Assembly: GCA_018222405.1 (NCBI GenBank)
Contig: JAAFAI010000031.1
Coordinates: 1 to 49,324 of the forward strand
Direction: 5' to 3'
Source of the DNA: Gammaproteobacteria bacterium
GTDB lineage: Bacteria; Pseudomonadota; Gammaproteobacteria; Enterobacterales; Alteromonadaceae
Length of the DNA stretch: 49,324 nucleotides
In this document: in pieces, positions 8,178 through 16,622 of the stretch
Numbering within the stretch: the first letter of the stretch is position 1
Layout: every line of letters starts with the position of its first letter
Notes under the pieces: generated by a model
Database searches by the model: none
The model's input: only the letters and a program-made list of their open reading frames with translations
Told to the model about the DNA's origin: nothing
Program-made: the position numbers and the translations under genes

Positions 8178-11100
8178 TTAATCCAGACCGACAGTTACCC
8201 ATCCTTGCGTCCAGTCATTGCTGGCGTCCATGGCACCGATAAAGTCAGTGTCTTCCAGCAGGTCGTTACCGGTGAAGGTTAACGAAGAATCTAACAATAC
8301 CGAACCGGCAGCTGGCATATAACCATTGTCAGCCAGACCCAGCTGGTCAGCGGTGGAGACCATGTTTGAGGCATCCGCCAGGAACCAGTCTTCGGCAAAC
8401 TGGTCACCAAAGTTGCTGCCTGCTTCACACGCTACGATTGAGTCAGCAATTGACAGGTCACCCGCAGTAGCCAGAGCCTGAGACTCAGTACCGTTTACAC
8501 GCAGACAGTTGCTATAGCCTGCCGGGCCAGTGATTACAAAGCCATGCAGTGAGCCAGCGGTACCAGCACGCAGACGTACACCGTTGGTTTGATCTGCACC
8601 CACTATAGTCACGTTAGCGATTGTTGGGTTAGTCAGCGGCGTAGCCGACGCATCAAATTCACTGTTATCTGATTCGAATGCGTTGTCGCCGCCTGCTGAA
8701 TCCTGCTTAATCAGTACATACTGTGCAGTACCTGTCCAGCCGAATGACCAGTCGAAGGAATCATCACCGTTAGCAGTCAGTACCACGTGCTTCACGCTTA
8801 CTGAGCCACCAAAGAACTCGATACCGTCGTCCAGGTTCTGGTGAACCTGAATGTAGTCAACTGAAGTACCAGAACCCACACCGGCGAAGCTGATACCGTT
8901 CAGTTCGTCACCGTTACCTAAGGTACGGCCCGCGTATTTAACCACAACGTACTGGATAGTGCCTGAATTATCTTCTGGTTGGTTACCGCCGAACTGACCT
9001 GCGTCACCTTCGGCAGCTACACCACAGTTAGCCAGTTCAGATTCAGTAGCATCACCGGTAGTGTCGCCACAAGAGTTAGCTGGTGCATTACCCAGTAATA
9101 CCAGGCCACCCCATTGACCAATGCCTGTTTCCTGACCCGTTACGTCCTGTACAGAGGTCATCACGATTGGCGCATCAGCAGTACCCATGGCGCGGATTTT
9201 TGAACCGCGACGCACTACCAGAAAGTCTTCACCCTGCTGACCGATTAGCGTAGTGCCTGCATCGATATAAAGGGTTGCAGAATTCTGGTTATCACCACCT
9301 ACCGCAGTACGACCGGTTAATACCCAGTGTGCGTCGTTAGACAGCGCAACGTCAGCGTTAAACTCAACGTCAGCGTCAAGCTGATAAACCGGCTTGTCAG
9401 TGATCTCAGGGAAGCTTGCAGACACGTCAGTTGCCAGGCCCTGTTCAAAGGCGTTGCTTACCAGTGACTGATCCATGCCGTAAGCCCAGCCTTCAGTCCA
9501 GTCGTTCTGGCCATCGAATGCACCGATGTAATCGGTTGAGGCAAACCAGCTGTCGTCTTCAACATCAGCTACGTCTGCACCAGCACCTAACAGCGCAGAA
9601 CCTGCACCAGGCATGCGGCCCATGGTACCTAAGTTAAGGTCGGCGGAAGTCAGTACCTGATTGTTGTTACCCGCAGTAAACCATGACTCAGCGAAAGCAT
9701 CGCCGAAGTTGCTGGCTGCAGCACAAGCGACTACTGAGTTAGCAATCGACAGGCTACCCGCAGTGGCCAGAGCCTGAGACTCGTCACCGTTTACGCGCAG
9801 ACAGTTGCTATAGCCTTCAGGGCCGGTAATCGCGAAGTTATACAGAGCGCCTGCTGTACCGGCACGTAAACGTACGCCGTTTGTCATTGCTGCACCCTGG
9901 ATAGTTACGTTAGCTACCGTCGGGTTAGTCAGCGGTGTGGCAGAAGCGTCGAATTCGCTGTTGTCAGATTCAAAAGCGTTATCACCACCTTCAGAGTCCT
10001 GACGGATATAAACGAACTGTGCTTTACCTGTCCAGCCGAATGACCAGTCGAAAGAGTCATCGCCATTGTCGGTCAGTACAACGTAACGAACGTTAACCGT
10101 ACCACCGAAGAATTCGATACCATCGTCCAGATTCTGGTGAACCTGAATGTGGTGAACGTTAGTTTGTGAACCCACACCCGCAAAGCTGATACCGTTCAGT
10201 TCATCACCGTTACCTAAGGTACGGCCAGCGTGTTTAACCACTACGTACTGAATAGTACCTGAGTTATCTTCCGGGTTGTTGCCGCCGAACTGACCTGCGT
10301 CACCTTCAGCTGCTACACCACAGTTAGCAAGCTCGTCTTCCGTAGCGTCACCAGTCGTATCGCCACAAGAGTTAGCCGGTGCGTTACCCAGTAATACCAG
10401 GCCGCCCCATTGGCCAATAGCGGTTTCCTGACCTGTTACGTCTTGTACAGAGGTCATGGTGATAGGTGAACCAGGCAGACCCAGTGCTTCAATCTTAGAA
10501 CCACGACGAACCACCAGGAAGTCTTCTCCCTGCTGACCGATAATAGTGGTGCCATTCTCGATGTATAAAGTCGCAGAGTCTTCGTTATCGCCACCTACAG
10601 CGGTACGACCGGTTAATACCCAGTGCGCATCGTTAGTCAGGGTAACGTCGGCAGTAAATACCACGTCTTCGTCGATTTGATAAACCGGCTTGTCAGTCAG
10701 TTCCGGGAAGTTAGCAGAAACGTCCTGCGCTAAACCTTGCTCAAAGGCGTTATCCACATCCGCAGGGAAACCACCGTTAACCCCTGAAGTCCAGCCAGAC
10801 ATCCAGTTAGTGGCGCCGTCAAACGCACCTACATAGTTAGCTGAATCAAAGCTGCTGTGCAATGCGGTAGGATCAGAACCTGAAGTCAGCAATACAGAAC
10901 CTTGAGCAGGCGTGTAACCGTCATCGCTCAGGCCAAGCTCAGCAGGTGTCAGCACCTGGTTGCCAGACTGTGAGGCAAACCACTCAGCGGTGGTCATGGT
11001 ACCGATAGTGTCGCTACCAAAGTTGTTGTTAGCATCTTCACAGGCAACAATTGAGTTAGTGATAGCCAGTTCACCGTCAGCAGCCAGTTCCTGAGACTCA

Positions 11101-12236
11101 GAGCCGTTTACGCGCAGACAGTTTTGATAACCTGTAGGACCAGTTACTAACACGTTAGTCAGGAAACCGGCAGTACCCGCACGTAGGCGCACACCGTTAG
11201 TTTGCGCGTCACCGACGATAGTCACGTTAGCAATATTAGGCTGGGTTAATGGCGTAGCAGCAGCGTCGAACTCGCTGTTGTCTGCTTCGATGGCGTTGTC
11301 GCCGTTTTCGCTGTTTTGCTGGATATAAACGAACTGGGCAGAACCTGTCCAGCCAAATGACCAGTCTAAGCTGTCATCACCGTTATCAGTCAGCACAACG
11401 TGTTTAACGTTTACTGTACCACCAAAGAACTCAACACCATCGTCGAGGTTCTGGTGAACCTGAATGTAATCGACTTCGGTGCCTGAACCTACACCCGCAA
11501 AGCTGATGCCGTTCAGTTCGTCGCCGTTACCTAAAGTACGGCCTGCGTGCTTAACCACGATATAGCGCAGTACACCTGAGTTATCAGTTGGGTTGTTACC
11601 TCCGAACTGACCCGCGTCACCCTCTGCAGAAACACCACAGTTATTCAGTTCGTCCTGGGTCGCGTTACCTTCGGTATCACCACAAGAGTTGGCCGGCGCT
11701 TTACCCAGCAGTACCAGGCCACCCCATTGACCGATATCAGTTTCCTGACCGGTAACGTCTTGTACAGAGGTAAAGATGATTGGCTCAGCAGCGGTACCTT
11801 CGGCCATGATTTGTGAACCACGACGGACGACTAAGAAGTCTTCGCCTTCTTCACCAAAAATAGTGGTGCCGGCTTCAATGTTCAGCACAGTAGAGTTTTC
11901 ATCATCGCCACCCACAGCAACACGACCGTCCAGCACCCAGTGTGCATTAGCAGTCAGCGTGGTTTCTTCGTTAAACTCTACGTTTTCGTTGAGGCGATAA
12001 ACCGGCTTATCGGTGATTTCAGGAAACTCTGAAGACACATCAGTGGCCAGGCCCTGATCTAACGGGTTTTCTGCACCCGTCGGAGTTGGTGTTGGGGTTG
12101 GTGTAGGGGTTGGCGTAGGTGTTGGTGTCGGATTCGTTACCACATCACCTTCGTTGATATTAATATCCCCACCACAACCTGCCAGAATGAGTGCAGTTGC
12201 AATGGCTGATGCTCTGAATGTGTGCTTTATAGCCAT
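8178..12236 (-). CDS. Giant outer-membrane lipoprotein with three beta-helix-like repeats
   Basis: This 1352-residue lipoprotein has a lipobox LAGC with the lipidated Cys at 21, an acidic stretch, then nine Pro-Thr dipeptides (residues 36-53) as a flexible linker. The remainder is three repeats starting near residues 57, 496 and 928, each about 430 residues, sharing blocks such as HWVLTGRTAVGGDN, DFLVVRRGS, IGQWGGLVLLG, NLDDGIEFFGG and DWSFGWTG. The rhythm of short strands, Gly and Asn turns suggests right-handed parallel beta-helices. Each repeat carries about four Cys that could form disulfides. Residue 2 of the mature lipoprotein is Gly, so outer-membrane sorting is likely. The gene precedes the TonB-dependent receptor and has a Pho box, so I infer a surface binding or hydrolytic partner of that receptor. 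No known catalytic motif was recognised. Confidence 0.88.
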   Translation of the reverse strand: MAIKHTFRASAIATALILAGCGGDININEGDVVTNPTPTPTPTPTPTPTPTPTGAENPLDQGLATDVSSEFPEITDKPVYRLNENVEFNEETTLTANAHWVLDGRVAVGGDDENSTVLNIEAGTTIFGEEGEDFLVVRRGSQIMAEGTAAEPIIFTSVQDVTGQETDIGQWGGLVLLGKAPANSCGDTEGNATQDELNNCGVSAEGDAGQFGGNNPTDNSGVLRYIVVKHAGRTLGNGDELNGISFAGVGSGTEVDYIQVHQNLDDGVEFFGGTVNVKHVVLTDNGDDSLDWSFGWTGSAQFVYIQQNSENGDNAIEADNSEFDAAATPLTQPNIANVTIVGDAQTNGVRLRAGTAGFLTNVLVTGPTGYQNCLRVNGSESQELAADGELAITNSIVACEDANNNFGSDTIGTMTTAEWFASQSGNQVLTPAELGLSDDGYTPAQGSVLLTSGSDPTALHSSFDSANYVGAFDGATNWMSGWTSGVNGGFPADVDNAFEQGLAQDVSANFPELTDKPVYQIDEDVVFTADVTLTNDAHWVLTGRTAVGGDNEDSATLYIENGTTIIGQQGEDFLVVRRGSKIEALGLPGSPITMTSVQDVTGQETAIGQWGGLVLLGNAPANSCGDTTGDATEDELANCGVAAEGDAGQFGGNNPEDNSGTIQYVVVKHAGRTLGNGDELNGISFAGVGSQTNVHHIQVHQNLDDGIEFFGGTVNVRYVVLTDNGDDSFDWSFGWTGKAQFVYIRQDSEGGDNAFESDNSEFDASATPLTNPTVANVTIQGAAMTNGVRLRAGTAGALYNFAITGPEGYSNCLRVNGDESQALATAGSLSIANSVVACAAASNFGDAFAESWFTAGNNNQVLTSADLNLGTMGRMPGAGSALLGAGADVADVEDDSWFASTDYIGAFDGQNDWTEGWAYGMDQSLVSNAFEQGLATDVSASFPEITDKPVYQLDADVEFNADVALSNDAHWVLTGRTAVGGDNQNSATLYIDAGTTLIGQQGEDFLVVRRGSKIRAMGTADAPIVMTSVQDVTGQETGIGQWGGLVLLGNAPANSCGDTTGDATESELANCGVAAEGDAGQFGGNQPEDNSGTIQYVVVKYAGRTLGNGDELNGISFAGVGSGTSVDYIQVHQNLDDGIEFFGGSVSVKHVVLTANGDDSFDWSFGWTGTAQYVLIKQDSAGGDNAFESDNSEFDASATPLTNPTIANVTIVGADQTNGVRLRAGTAGSLHGFVITGPAGYSNCLRVNGTESQALATAGDLSIADSIVACEAGSNFGDQFAEDWFLADASNMVSTADQLGLADNGYMPAAGSVLLDSSLTFTGNDLLEDTDFIGAMDASNDWTQGWVTVGLD
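12078..12131 (-). repeat. Hexanucleotide repeat encoding (Pro-Thr)9
   Basis: Nine degenerate CCN-ACN units encode the linker between the lipid anchor and the first repeat. Each unit is six bases, so gain or loss of units changes linker length without shifting the frame. Codon choice varies between units, so slippage is slower than in a perfect microsatellite. Confidence 0.85.
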
Positions 12237-12282
12237 TAAAATTCTCCAAAACCACTTTATGTCATTATTTCAATGGCTGAGA

Positions 12283-12316
12283 AGACTACCGGACTTGAAT
12301 GACACTTTTGTTACAC
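12283..12316 (-). promoter_or_regulatory. Pho box and -10 of the lipoprotein-receptor transcript
   Basis: On the minus strand, 12316 to 12299 reads GTGTAACAAAAGTGTCAT, agreeing with the PhoB consensus at 14 of 18 positions, with the second half GTGTCAT at 6 of 7. Ten nt downstream is TAGTCT (12288-12283) as a possible -10. The spacing equals that of the other two sites in this window. The lipoprotein start lies about 45 bp further downstream. Confidence 0.6.
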
Positions 12317-12335
12317 TATCTGGCTGTAACAAAAG
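12305..12335. promoter_or_regulatory. Perfect 11-bp inverted repeat overlapping the lipoprotein Pho box
   Basis: CTTTTGTTACA (12305-12315) and TGTAACAAAAG (12325-12335) are perfectly complementary arms with a 9-nt spacer. One arm overlaps most of the Pho box. The arrangement suits a second dimeric regulator competing with or assisting PhoB. A terminator role is less likely, because it lies over 100 bp past the stop of the upstream hydroxylase gene. Confidence 0.5.
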
Positions 12336-12450
12336 TTTCTTATTTGTCAGTAGATGATTGTTTTTTAAACACTAGCTTGAGGTAGTAAAACCGCCAGTAC
12401 TGGCGCGGTTGCGGGCTTATGGGCGATTTTCGGGTGAATTATGACAGTGG

Positions 12451-13269
12451 TCAGACCGCCTCTCTGAACCACTTGGTGATAACCACTTTTTCACCTTTTA
12501 TGACAGGGTGGGCATGATGCAGGGTATTGGCATTAGGTCGCCCGTCCGGCAATAAATTGTTCCAGATCACCGCCGTACCAGGGTGAGGGGTAAACGACTT
12601 CCCCAGTTTAACAAACTCGGTTTCGCCACCCGCCTCTACTTCGTTCAGATACACCATGCATGTCCAGGTACGCTGCCCCAGCTGACTGGCAAACTGGCGG
12701 TATTCACTGGTACCGGGCTCAAAGTAATCTGTATGGGCTTTAAATTGCTGACCAGGCGCATAGTGCTGGGCCTGGATAGGCTCGTTATTACCTTTGGCAA
12801 AACCAAAATAATCAATAATGTGCGCAGAGACCTGATGAGCGATATCACTGTCGAGGCTAACCAAATCACAGGTGCTCGAGGTTCTGAAGGCAGTATCTGC
12901 CTCAGTGCTGGCTGTGGTAATGGTAGATGGCCTGAGATACTGTTTACTCAGCGCCACGATGTTTTCACAGGTCGGCAACGCCAGAAAATCCTTCACTACA
13001 AACAATTGTGCCTGATCGGACTCTATTATCTGTACATTATCAGAATGAACGTTGCCGGGCTGCTCTTCTGCCAAAAACTTCGGCTCGGGGTAGCGGGCGG
13101 TGTATTGCCGGGCCAGCGTCCGTTGCTGTGCGGGAGGCAGGTTATTGCCCAACAGCGCCACAATTTCAGCGTGAGCAAACCCTTCGCCCAGCAAGGTGGT
13201 ATAAAGCTGCATTACTGGTACATTGCGTAACAGGTTGGTTAGCACCCACTGCTTCCACTGCGCCTGCAT
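12451..13269 (-). CDS. 2-oxoglutarate/Fe(II)-dependent prolyl 4-hydroxylase-like protein
   Basis: The C-terminal half (about residues 85-270) is a P4H-type double-stranded beta-helix dioxygenase. The iron ligands are visible as H179 and D181 in AHTDYFEPG, with the distal His at 251 (TLHHAHPV) and the 2-oxoglutarate Lys at 261 (KGEK). NLLPDGRPN is also typical of the family. Such enzymes hydroxylate proline or other residues of a protein target using oxygen. The N-terminal 80 residues are helical and unassigned. The start codon overlaps the stop of the PstS-like gene by one base (TAATG), so it is translationally coupled to the pho operon. Its target is unknown; a link to phosphate stress is inferred only from operon membership. 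Confidence 0.88.
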   Translation of the reverse strand: MQAQWKQWVLTNLLRNVPVMQLYTTLLGEGFAHAEIVALLGNNLPPAQQRTLARQYTARYPEPKFLAEEQPGNVHSDNVQIIESDQAQLFVVKDFLALPTCENIVALSKQYLRPSTITTASTEADTAFRTSSTCDLVSLDSDIAHQVSAHIIDYFGFAKGNNEPIQAQHYAPGQQFKAHTDYFEPGTSEYRQFASQLGQRTWTCMVYLNEVEAGGETEFVKLGKSFTPHPGTAVIWNNLLPDGRPNANTLHHAHPVIKGEKVVITKWFREAV

Positions 13270-14222
13270 TAATAAGCCTCCGCTCCACCAATAACCCGCA
13301 TCTGGCGGTTCAGCATATCTTCGCGAATGGGGAAGTAGCCATCACGCGCCACCTGCTGCTGACCGCGCTGCGACAGCACATATCGCAAAAATTCACTCTC
13401 CAGTTTGGGCAGTGGCTCGCCGGGGGCTTTATTGACCACCAGATACAAAAAACGGCTGAAAGGATAAGTTTCATTTTGCACGGTTTCACTGGTCAGCGGC
13501 ACCAGGTTATCTGCGCTATGCCCTAATGGCAGCGCTTTCACTCCGGCCGTTTTATACCCATACGCGGCATATCCCATACCGCCCTTGCTGGACGCCACGG
13601 ACAATACAACCGAGGCAGAGCCGGGCTGCTCATTCACCGATTTGGTAAAATCACCGTCGCACAGCGCCATAATTTTAAACAGGCCGTAGGTACCCGACAC
13701 CGAATTACGGCTGAATAGCCTGATTGGTGCCGAATCGCCATAATCACTGATCCCCAGCTGCGACCATTTGGTGATGCGCTCCTCTGCACCGCAATAACGG
13801 GTAACGGAAAAGATCGCATCTACCTGCTGCAAGGTTAATCCTTTAAGCGGATTGCGGTGTTCAACAAAAATAGCAATGGCATCGATGGCCACCTTGATCA
13901 CCGTAGGCGGGTAGCCATGGGCCTGGATAAACGCGCGCCGCTCACTGGGCTTTAAATCACGGCTCATAGGGCCAATGGTCGCCGTACCCTCGGTGAGCGC
14001 CGGCGGCGCAGTAGAAGAACCTGATGCCTGGATCTGGAATGTCACATCCGGGTAGAGAGTTTTAAATTCCTGGGACCACAGAGTCATTAAGTTAGCCAGG
14101 GTATCGGAGCCCACAGAGGTAATATTGCCTGCCACACCGGGCTTGCGCTGGTAGCCGGTTTCACTGGCAACAGCATTGACCGTAACTCCGATAAGCAGTA
14201 ACAGAAAAGCAAACTTGTGCAT
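13269..14222 (-). CDS. PstS-like phosphate-binding periplasmic protein
   Basis: This 317-residue protein begins with a signal peptide (cleavage near VNAVASE) and has a PstS-type type II binding fold: SVGSDTLANLMTLW near the N-terminus, QASGSSTAPPAL matching the phosphate-contacting loop, then GPMSRDLKPSE and RNSVSGTYGLFK. PstS proteins hand phosphate to the PstCAB importer, but no pstCAB genes are in this window, so it may serve a transporter encoded elsewhere or act in sensing. I placed the start at ATG 14222, one base after the phoR stop, with GGAG 4 nt upstream; an in-frame TTG at 14240 has no such site. It lies between phoR and the hydroxylase in one operon. Confidence 0.88.
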   Translation of the reverse strand: MHKFAFLLLLIGVTVNAVASETGYQRKPGVAGNITSVGSDTLANLMTLWSQEFKTLYPDVTFQIQASGSSTAPPALTEGTATIGPMSRDLKPSERRAFIQAHGYPPTVIKVAIDAIAIFVEHRNPLKGLTLQQVDAIFSVTRYCGAEERITKWSQLGISDYGDSAPIRLFSRNSVSGTYGLFKIMALCDGDFTKSVNEQPGSASVVLSVASSKGGMGYAAYGYKTAGVKALPLGHSADNLVPLTSETVQNETYPFSRFLYLVVNKAPGEPLPKLESEFLRYVLSQRGQQQVARDGYFPIREDMLNRQMRVIGGAEAY

Positions 14223-14223
14223 A

Positions 14224-15528
14224 TTACTCCTGGCTGGCAATCATCTCGGCATCAAATTCAAAAAAGAATTCGCTGCCTTGCCCTACCCGACTGGTGATTT
14301 GAAGTTTTGAATTATGATGATTCAGCACGTGTTTTACAATGGATAAGCCCAGCCCCGAGCCGCCGGTTTTTCGTGAGCGTGCTTTATCCACCCGGTAAAA
14401 TCGTTCGGTCAGGCGCGACAGGTGGCGCTGCTCTATACCATCACCGTTATCTTTTACGGCAAAGCGCACACCAGCTTTGGTAACCGACCAGTACACGTCA
14501 ATCTTGCCGCCTTCCGGCGTATAGTTGATGGCATTAAAAATCAGATTGGAGCAAGCGCTGCGTAGTTCGGTTTCAATCCCGTAAATACGCACCCCGGGAG
14601 TTAAGTGAAACTCAATGGTGTGGTGTTTGTCTTTATTCAGCGCGTCGGCTTCAATTTTTACCTGATTGAGCATCGCCGCCATATCCACCGTGTTTTCATA
14701 CACGCGCTCGGAGCTGGCTTCAATTCTGGATAGCACCAGTAGGTCTTCAATCAGACTCTGCATTCGCTGAGTCTGGGTACTCATTTCGAGATAGGCTTTT
14801 TTGACAAACGGATTAAGCTGTTCATCAGCATCCGGCAGTATTTCCAGATAGCCATTAATAACCGTGAGTGGCGTTCGCAATTCGTGGGAAACGTTGGCGA
14901 CAAAGTCTTTGCGCATTTCCTCGAGCTGGCTTAGGCGCGTAACATCCCGGGCAATCAGCAACAAGTGCTCCTCACCATAGGGCATGATCCGGTACTCAAA
15001 AGATTTTAACGGGTTGAGCGGTGACGGTACCTCAATCGGAAAGTGATATTTACCGGCATGAAAATACTCGATAAATTCAGGGTGGCGGATAAGGTTATCC
15101 AGACGACGCCCGGCATCAGATGGCCAGCGCAAGCCCAGCTCAAGACGGGCAAGTCGGTTACACCAGATAATACAGGCTTTGGAATCCACCACCACCGCAG
15201 CATCAGGCAAGGCTTCAGACCCCTCGCGGAAGCGTTTTACCAGCGCCCCCAACTCCTTACGTTTGTTGCGGTTACGCCGCTGCAGGTAGTAAATCCCTTC
15301 GTAAATATGTTCCCACAATCCACTTACCGACGGTGGTGACATTTTACGGCTGTGCCACAACCAGCGGTTTAATTTGAATAACTGCCAGTAGTTAACCAGC
15401 AATAACCCCGTGGCGCCCATGGCCACAGCAAGCAACATGTCTTCCACATACCAGCCGATAATCGCAAAGAAAATAAGAAACAGGACGAGTCGCGCAACTG
15501 ACTTTATCCACGAAAAGGGGTAATACAT
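14224..15528 (-). CDS. phoR: Phosphate-regulon sensor histidine kinase PhoR
   Basis: The 434-residue kinase follows the PhoR plan: two N-terminal membrane helices (about residues 10-28 and 31-48), a PAS domain (about 105-205), a HisKA dimerisation domain with the phospho-acceptor H215 in VANVSHELRTPL, and an HATPase domain with N, G1 (KDNGDGIE) and G2 (GGSGLGLSIV) boxes. It has no large periplasmic domain, as usual for PhoR, which senses phosphate through the Pst complex. It autophosphorylates and passes phosphate to PhoB. phoB lies 67 bp upstream on the same strand, and the PstS-like gene starts one base after its stop. Confidence 0.94.
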   Translation of the reverse strand: MYYPFSWIKSVARLVLFLIFFAIIGWYVEDMLLAVAMGATGLLLVNYWQLFKLNRWLWHSRKMSPPSVSGLWEHIYEGIYYLQRRNRNKRKELGALVKRFREGSEALPDAAVVVDSKACIIWCNRLARLELGLRWPSDAGRRLDNLIRHPEFIEYFHAGKYHFPIEVPSPLNPLKSFEYRIMPYGEEHLLLIARDVTRLSQLEEMRKDFVANVSHELRTPLTVINGYLEILPDADEQLNPFVKKAYLEMSTQTQRMQSLIEDLLVLSRIEASSERVYENTVDMAAMLNQVKIEADALNKDKHHTIEFHLTPGVRIYGIETELRSACSNLIFNAINYTPEGGKIDVYWSVTKAGVRFAVKDNGDGIEQRHLSRLTERFYRVDKARSRKTGGSGLGLSIVKHVLNHHNSKLQITSRVGQGSEFFFEFDAEMIASQE

Positions 15529-15595
15529 CCCGGTTGTTCCTTTCTTGCGCGCTGACGATGGGGCAGACTATACCTACCCCAAAGATGAAATCAAA

Positions 15596-16285
15596 TTAAA
15601 GCTTGGTTGAAAAACGGTAACCTGCGCCTCTGACCGTTTGGATCATGGCGTCGTGTCCCTGACCACCAATGGCTTTGCGTAAACGGCGGATATGCACATC
15701 TACGGTGCGATCTTCCACATAGACGTTGGTTCCCCAAACATTGTCGAGCAGTTGTTCACGGCTATACACCCGCTCCGGATGCGTCATGAAAAAGTGCAGT
15801 AACTTATATTCTGTAGGCCCCATATCCAGCGCTTCGTCATTGGCCATTACCCGATGCGAGATGGGCTCTAACTTAAGACCATTGAATTCAATGGGTTGCT
15901 CATTTGAAGTTGGTGTGACGCGGCGCATTACAGCCTTAATACGAGCCACCAGTTCCTTGGGCGAAAATGGTTTGGTAATGTAATCGTCCGCACCGGCATC
16001 CAGACCGCGGATTTTATCGTCTTCCTCGCCGCGAGCAGTCAACATGATTACCGGAATATCGCGGGTAAACTCATGTTGCTTCAGGCTTTTGGCCAGTTGA
16101 ACGCCGCTACCACCGGGTAGCATCCAGTCCAACAAAATTAAATCAGGATAAGGTTCTACCAGCTTTTGTTGCGCGATATCGTAATCTTCGGCTTCGATAG
16201 TCTCAAACCCTGACTGTTCCAGCACAAAAGAAAGCATGTCGCGAATAGGCGCTTCATCCTCTACCAACAAGACTCTTCTTGACAT
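15596..16285 (-). CDS. phoB: Phosphate-regulon response regulator PhoB
   Basis: This is a 229-residue OmpR-family regulator, the same length as E. coli PhoB. The receiver domain (1-120) carries the phospho-acceptor D53 in LLDWMLPG, with ED at 9-10 and the Lys of TKPFSPKEL. The DNA-binding winged helix (about 130-229) ends in EDRTVDVHIRRLRKAI and VRGAGYRFS. I chose the ATG at 16285, which gives the conserved start MSRRVLLVEDEAPIRDM and has GGA upstream; an ATG six codons earlier lacks a ribosome binding site. It binds Pho boxes when phosphate is scarce; a candidate site lies in its own promoter and two more stand before other operons in this window. Confidence 0.95.
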   Translation of the reverse strand: MSRRVLLVEDEAPIRDMLSFVLEQSGFETIEAEDYDIAQQKLVEPYPDLILLDWMLPGGSGVQLAKSLKQHEFTRDIPVIMLTARGEEDDKIRGLDAGADDYITKPFSPKELVARIKAVMRRVTPTSNEQPIEFNGLKLEPISHRVMANDEALDMGPTEYKLLHFFMTHPERVYSREQLLDNVWGTNVYVEDRTVDVHIRRLRKAIGGQGHDAMIQTVRGAGYRFSTKL

Positions 16286-16317
16286 AGATTTTTTCCAGCT
16301 CATAACAAAACGCCGCT

Positions 16318-16351
16318 ATTATTATCAGGGTGTGTGACAATTTTATTAAAC
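16318..16351 (-). promoter_or_regulatory. Pho box and -10 of phoB
   Basis: On the minus strand, 16351 to 16334 reads GTTTAATAAAATTGTCAC, 14 of 18 to the PhoB consensus, and shares AATAAAA.TGTCAC with the TonB-operon site. AATAAT (16323-16318) stands 10 nt downstream as the -10. Additional half-site-like units (TTGACAT, ATGTAAT) lie at 16353-16371, spaced 11 bp apart but out of phase with the first. Autoregulation of phoB is well known in enterobacteria; here it is inferred. The 337-bp gap to the divergent kinase holds nothing else recognisable. Confidence 0.6.
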
Positions 16352-16622
16352 GATTACATTTATATGTCAAGTTTGTGACTGCGATTAACTGATTTATTGG
16401 GATGATTGCGTAAATAAATATGCCCGATAACTTACCGGGTCCAATAAATGTTAGCGAAAATGTAAAGATAATTTGAATATAAAAAAGCTTGGCGTAATAT
16501 GAAGGCTATTAGGTCATTGCGCTAATCATCAGGAACTCGGGCTAAGAACTTGTCTATTCAGCAATTAGCACATATTCTTGAAAGAGTTCAAAAACTCATC
16601 AGTATTATTAGATAGGTATCAG

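Noticed and set aside
16353..16381. Three 7-bp units spaced 11 bp as an alternative Pho box for phoB
   Set aside because: Matches are about 5 of 7 each and no -10 lies at the right distance; the box at 16334-16351 fits better.
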